DNA from: Ooceraea biroi
Lineage: Eukaryota; Arthropoda; Insecta; Hymenoptera; Formicidae
NCBI RefSeq assembly: GCF_003672135.1
Contig: NC_039515.1
Span: 12,834,001 to 12,898,000, forward strand
Reading direction: 5' to 3'
DNA length: 64,000 nt
This document shows, in pieces, positions 62,901 to 64,000 of the stretch. The first letter of the stretch is position 1, and the number at the start of each line of letters is the position of its first letter. The translations under genes and the position numbers were made by a program. The notes under the pieces were generated by a model that worked only from the letters and a program-made list of their open reading frames with translations, ran no database searches and was not told the DNA's origin.

Positions 62901-63351
62901 TACTGAATTGCGTTGTAAAAAATGCTAAGGACTAAAAATATATAGGATTAATTATATGTTAGTTTTCGCTATATATATGCTTTATATCCAACGAAAGCTT
63001 AGAGACAAAAATAGACATAGCTGTCTATCTCTCTATTGCAAGTGTAGTATATCTTATGCCAAAGCATAATTGTACAGCATTTAGTCATATGAAGTATGTA
63101 AGAGTATGTAAAAATAAGAAAGTAATATAAACGCGTTAATTTGTATGTAATTAATGGCGGCTACTTACTAAATCATCGAAATTACTTTTAAGTACAATTT
63201 AAGATACCTGAACAAGAATAAACGTGAAAAGAACACTGAAAAATAGCACTTTCTGTAATTGAGCAATGTATGGTTGCTGATAAGGCCATAAGCCAAGCAT
63301 CTTCAGGAATACTCGATTGACTTTGAAATAATGCTCTTCAATCTCATGCAT
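59997..63351 (-). CDS. OR13: nine-exon odorant receptor
   Basis: Exons: 63208-63351, 62812-62931, 62595-62712, 62141-62405, 61955-62071, 61612-61702, 61397-61542, 60359-60491, 59997-60047. Total is 1185 nt, 394 aa, intact. Start MHEIEEHYFKVNRVFLKMLG with LWPYQQPYIAQ; the frame is open further upstream but has no ATG there. Exon 4 has SQYFLPLVLDIILPLNASRS and TEYFVNRQKYFW. Exon 7 has NYGGQEIQNHGVQLFEAM. C-terminus AVSYFTVMYSTR. Intron 7 is about 0.9 kb versus about 0.17 kb in OR11 and OR12, because of an insertion at about 60600-61325. Confidence 0.93.
60600..61325. other. Unidentified insertion in OR13 intron 7
   Basis: OR11 and OR12 lack this stretch. It includes aaaaatggagtcag (60768-60781), the inverse of ctgactccattttt at the right edge (about 61327-61341), so part of the flanking intron is present in inverted form. 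It also has a GC-richer patch near 60940-61000. No ORF or known terminus was recognised. Confidence 0.45.
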
Positions 63352-63579
63352 TTTGTTCGGTTTATGAATCAACAATGAAAAGAATTTTTCATTTCCACGT
63401 TGTCTTTTTTTGACCTCTCATATAGTATAAAGTATGAATAGTTCCTCTCTTTTCACAAATAGTCCACCCACAAAGATACATATTTTTTATAATAATTTTA
63501 GAAATAGATCACTATAGACATTCTATAGAAATAGTAAAATTTATCCAAATTGCCTCAATTGCTTCAATTGCTTCAATTT

Positions 63580-63665
63580 AAGGTATCGATCATCGTAATA
63601 GAGGCATTTATTGTGCGGTGCAAAGAATATTCATGCGCAGGCGCAAACACGATCTTGACAAGAAC
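63580..63665 (-). promoter_or_regulatory. Conserved upstream block of OR13
   Basis: aggtatcgatcatcgtaata, then ggcatttattgtgcggtgca and aatattcatgcgcaggcgca, about 235 bp before the start. Three tandem attgcttca-like repeats (63552-63580) lie beside it. From 63666 to the window end the shared distal upstream sequence continues without a gene. Confidence 0.55.
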
Positions 63666-64000
63666 GACAGCTTCAGTTGCATTTGAATCGTCATGGGTTG
63701 TGTTTCTTCCTTTATCAGATGATCAGACTTTGAAATATTGCTCGAATAATGTGACAAGTTGTGTTTTCATTTAACATAAACAAAATATTGATCAACCATA
63801 TAATTATACTATAGTATTTCCTTTTCAATATGTGTTTTGACATTTTTGACGTGATTTCCTTCCTTTTAGAGAAATATTAGGTCTTAAATAGTTGCAAAAA
63901 TTCGTAAGCAATTAATTTTTTATGTAAAGAACATTGCACAAAAATATATATCTCAAAAAAATATATTTGTATTGTTATTCATTGTACTGCAATGCTAATA

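Noticed and set aside
1..64000. Bacterial-style operon, ribosome-binding sites, CRISPR arrays, tRNA or rRNA genes
   Set aside because: Genes are intron-rich and eukaryotic, each with its own upstream region. No cloverleaf, rRNA-like or repeat-spacer pattern was noticed by eye; a tRNAscan-SE run would settle tRNAs.

Overview
The window is strongly AT-rich eukaryotic nuclear DNA. It holds a minus-strand tandem array of insect odorant receptor (OR, 7tm_6 family) genes. The nine-exon layout, N-terminal LWPYQ-type motif, NYGGEIVQNHG-type loop and SYFTVIYSTR C-terminus are those of the expanded nine-exon ORs of ants, so I infer an ant or a close aculeate hymenopteran. No bacterial, viral or organellar features were seen.

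I reconstructed exons from splice sites and reading frame. Twelve ORs come out complete and open, 392-400 codons each: OR1, OR3, OR4 and OR5-OR13, numbered left to right. A thirteenth, OR2, is a broken chimera. All share one plan. Coding exon lengths are about 144 or 162, 120, 118, 262-265, 114-123, 91, 143-149, 133 and 51-54 nt, with intron phases 0,0,1,2,2,0,2,0. These products are expected to pair with Orco as odorant-gated cation channels in antennal neurons. Nine-exon ant ORs are associated with cuticular-hydrocarbon sensing; the ligands here are unknown.

Layout: (1) 1-16 kb is a 9.2-kb tandem duplication carrying two divergent OR types (alpha: OR1, OR3; beta: OR2, OR4). Its junction lies in intron 1 of OR2 and joins a foreign first exon to the beta body. 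(2) 16-22 kb is gene-poor. It holds a TIR element with a pipsqueak-type HTH fragment and a nested MITE, and an orphan alpha-type upstream region. (3) 22-30.6 kb holds OR5 and OR6, a duplicated pair. (4) 31-48.5 kb holds OR7-OR10, the youngest group, with gene-conversion-like mosaicism and many transposon insertions (Helitron, solo LTR, Tc1-type MITE, Penelope-like fragment, mariner). (5) 49-64 kb holds OR11-OR13, with OR exon relics and an intron-containing Tc1/mariner-type element between them.

OR5-OR13 share a conserved block about 190-260 bp upstream of the start codon, the best candidate common regulatory module. Insertions shared or private among paralogues give a relative chronology of duplication. 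The whole is an active birth-and-death receptor array rather than a co-transcribed operon.
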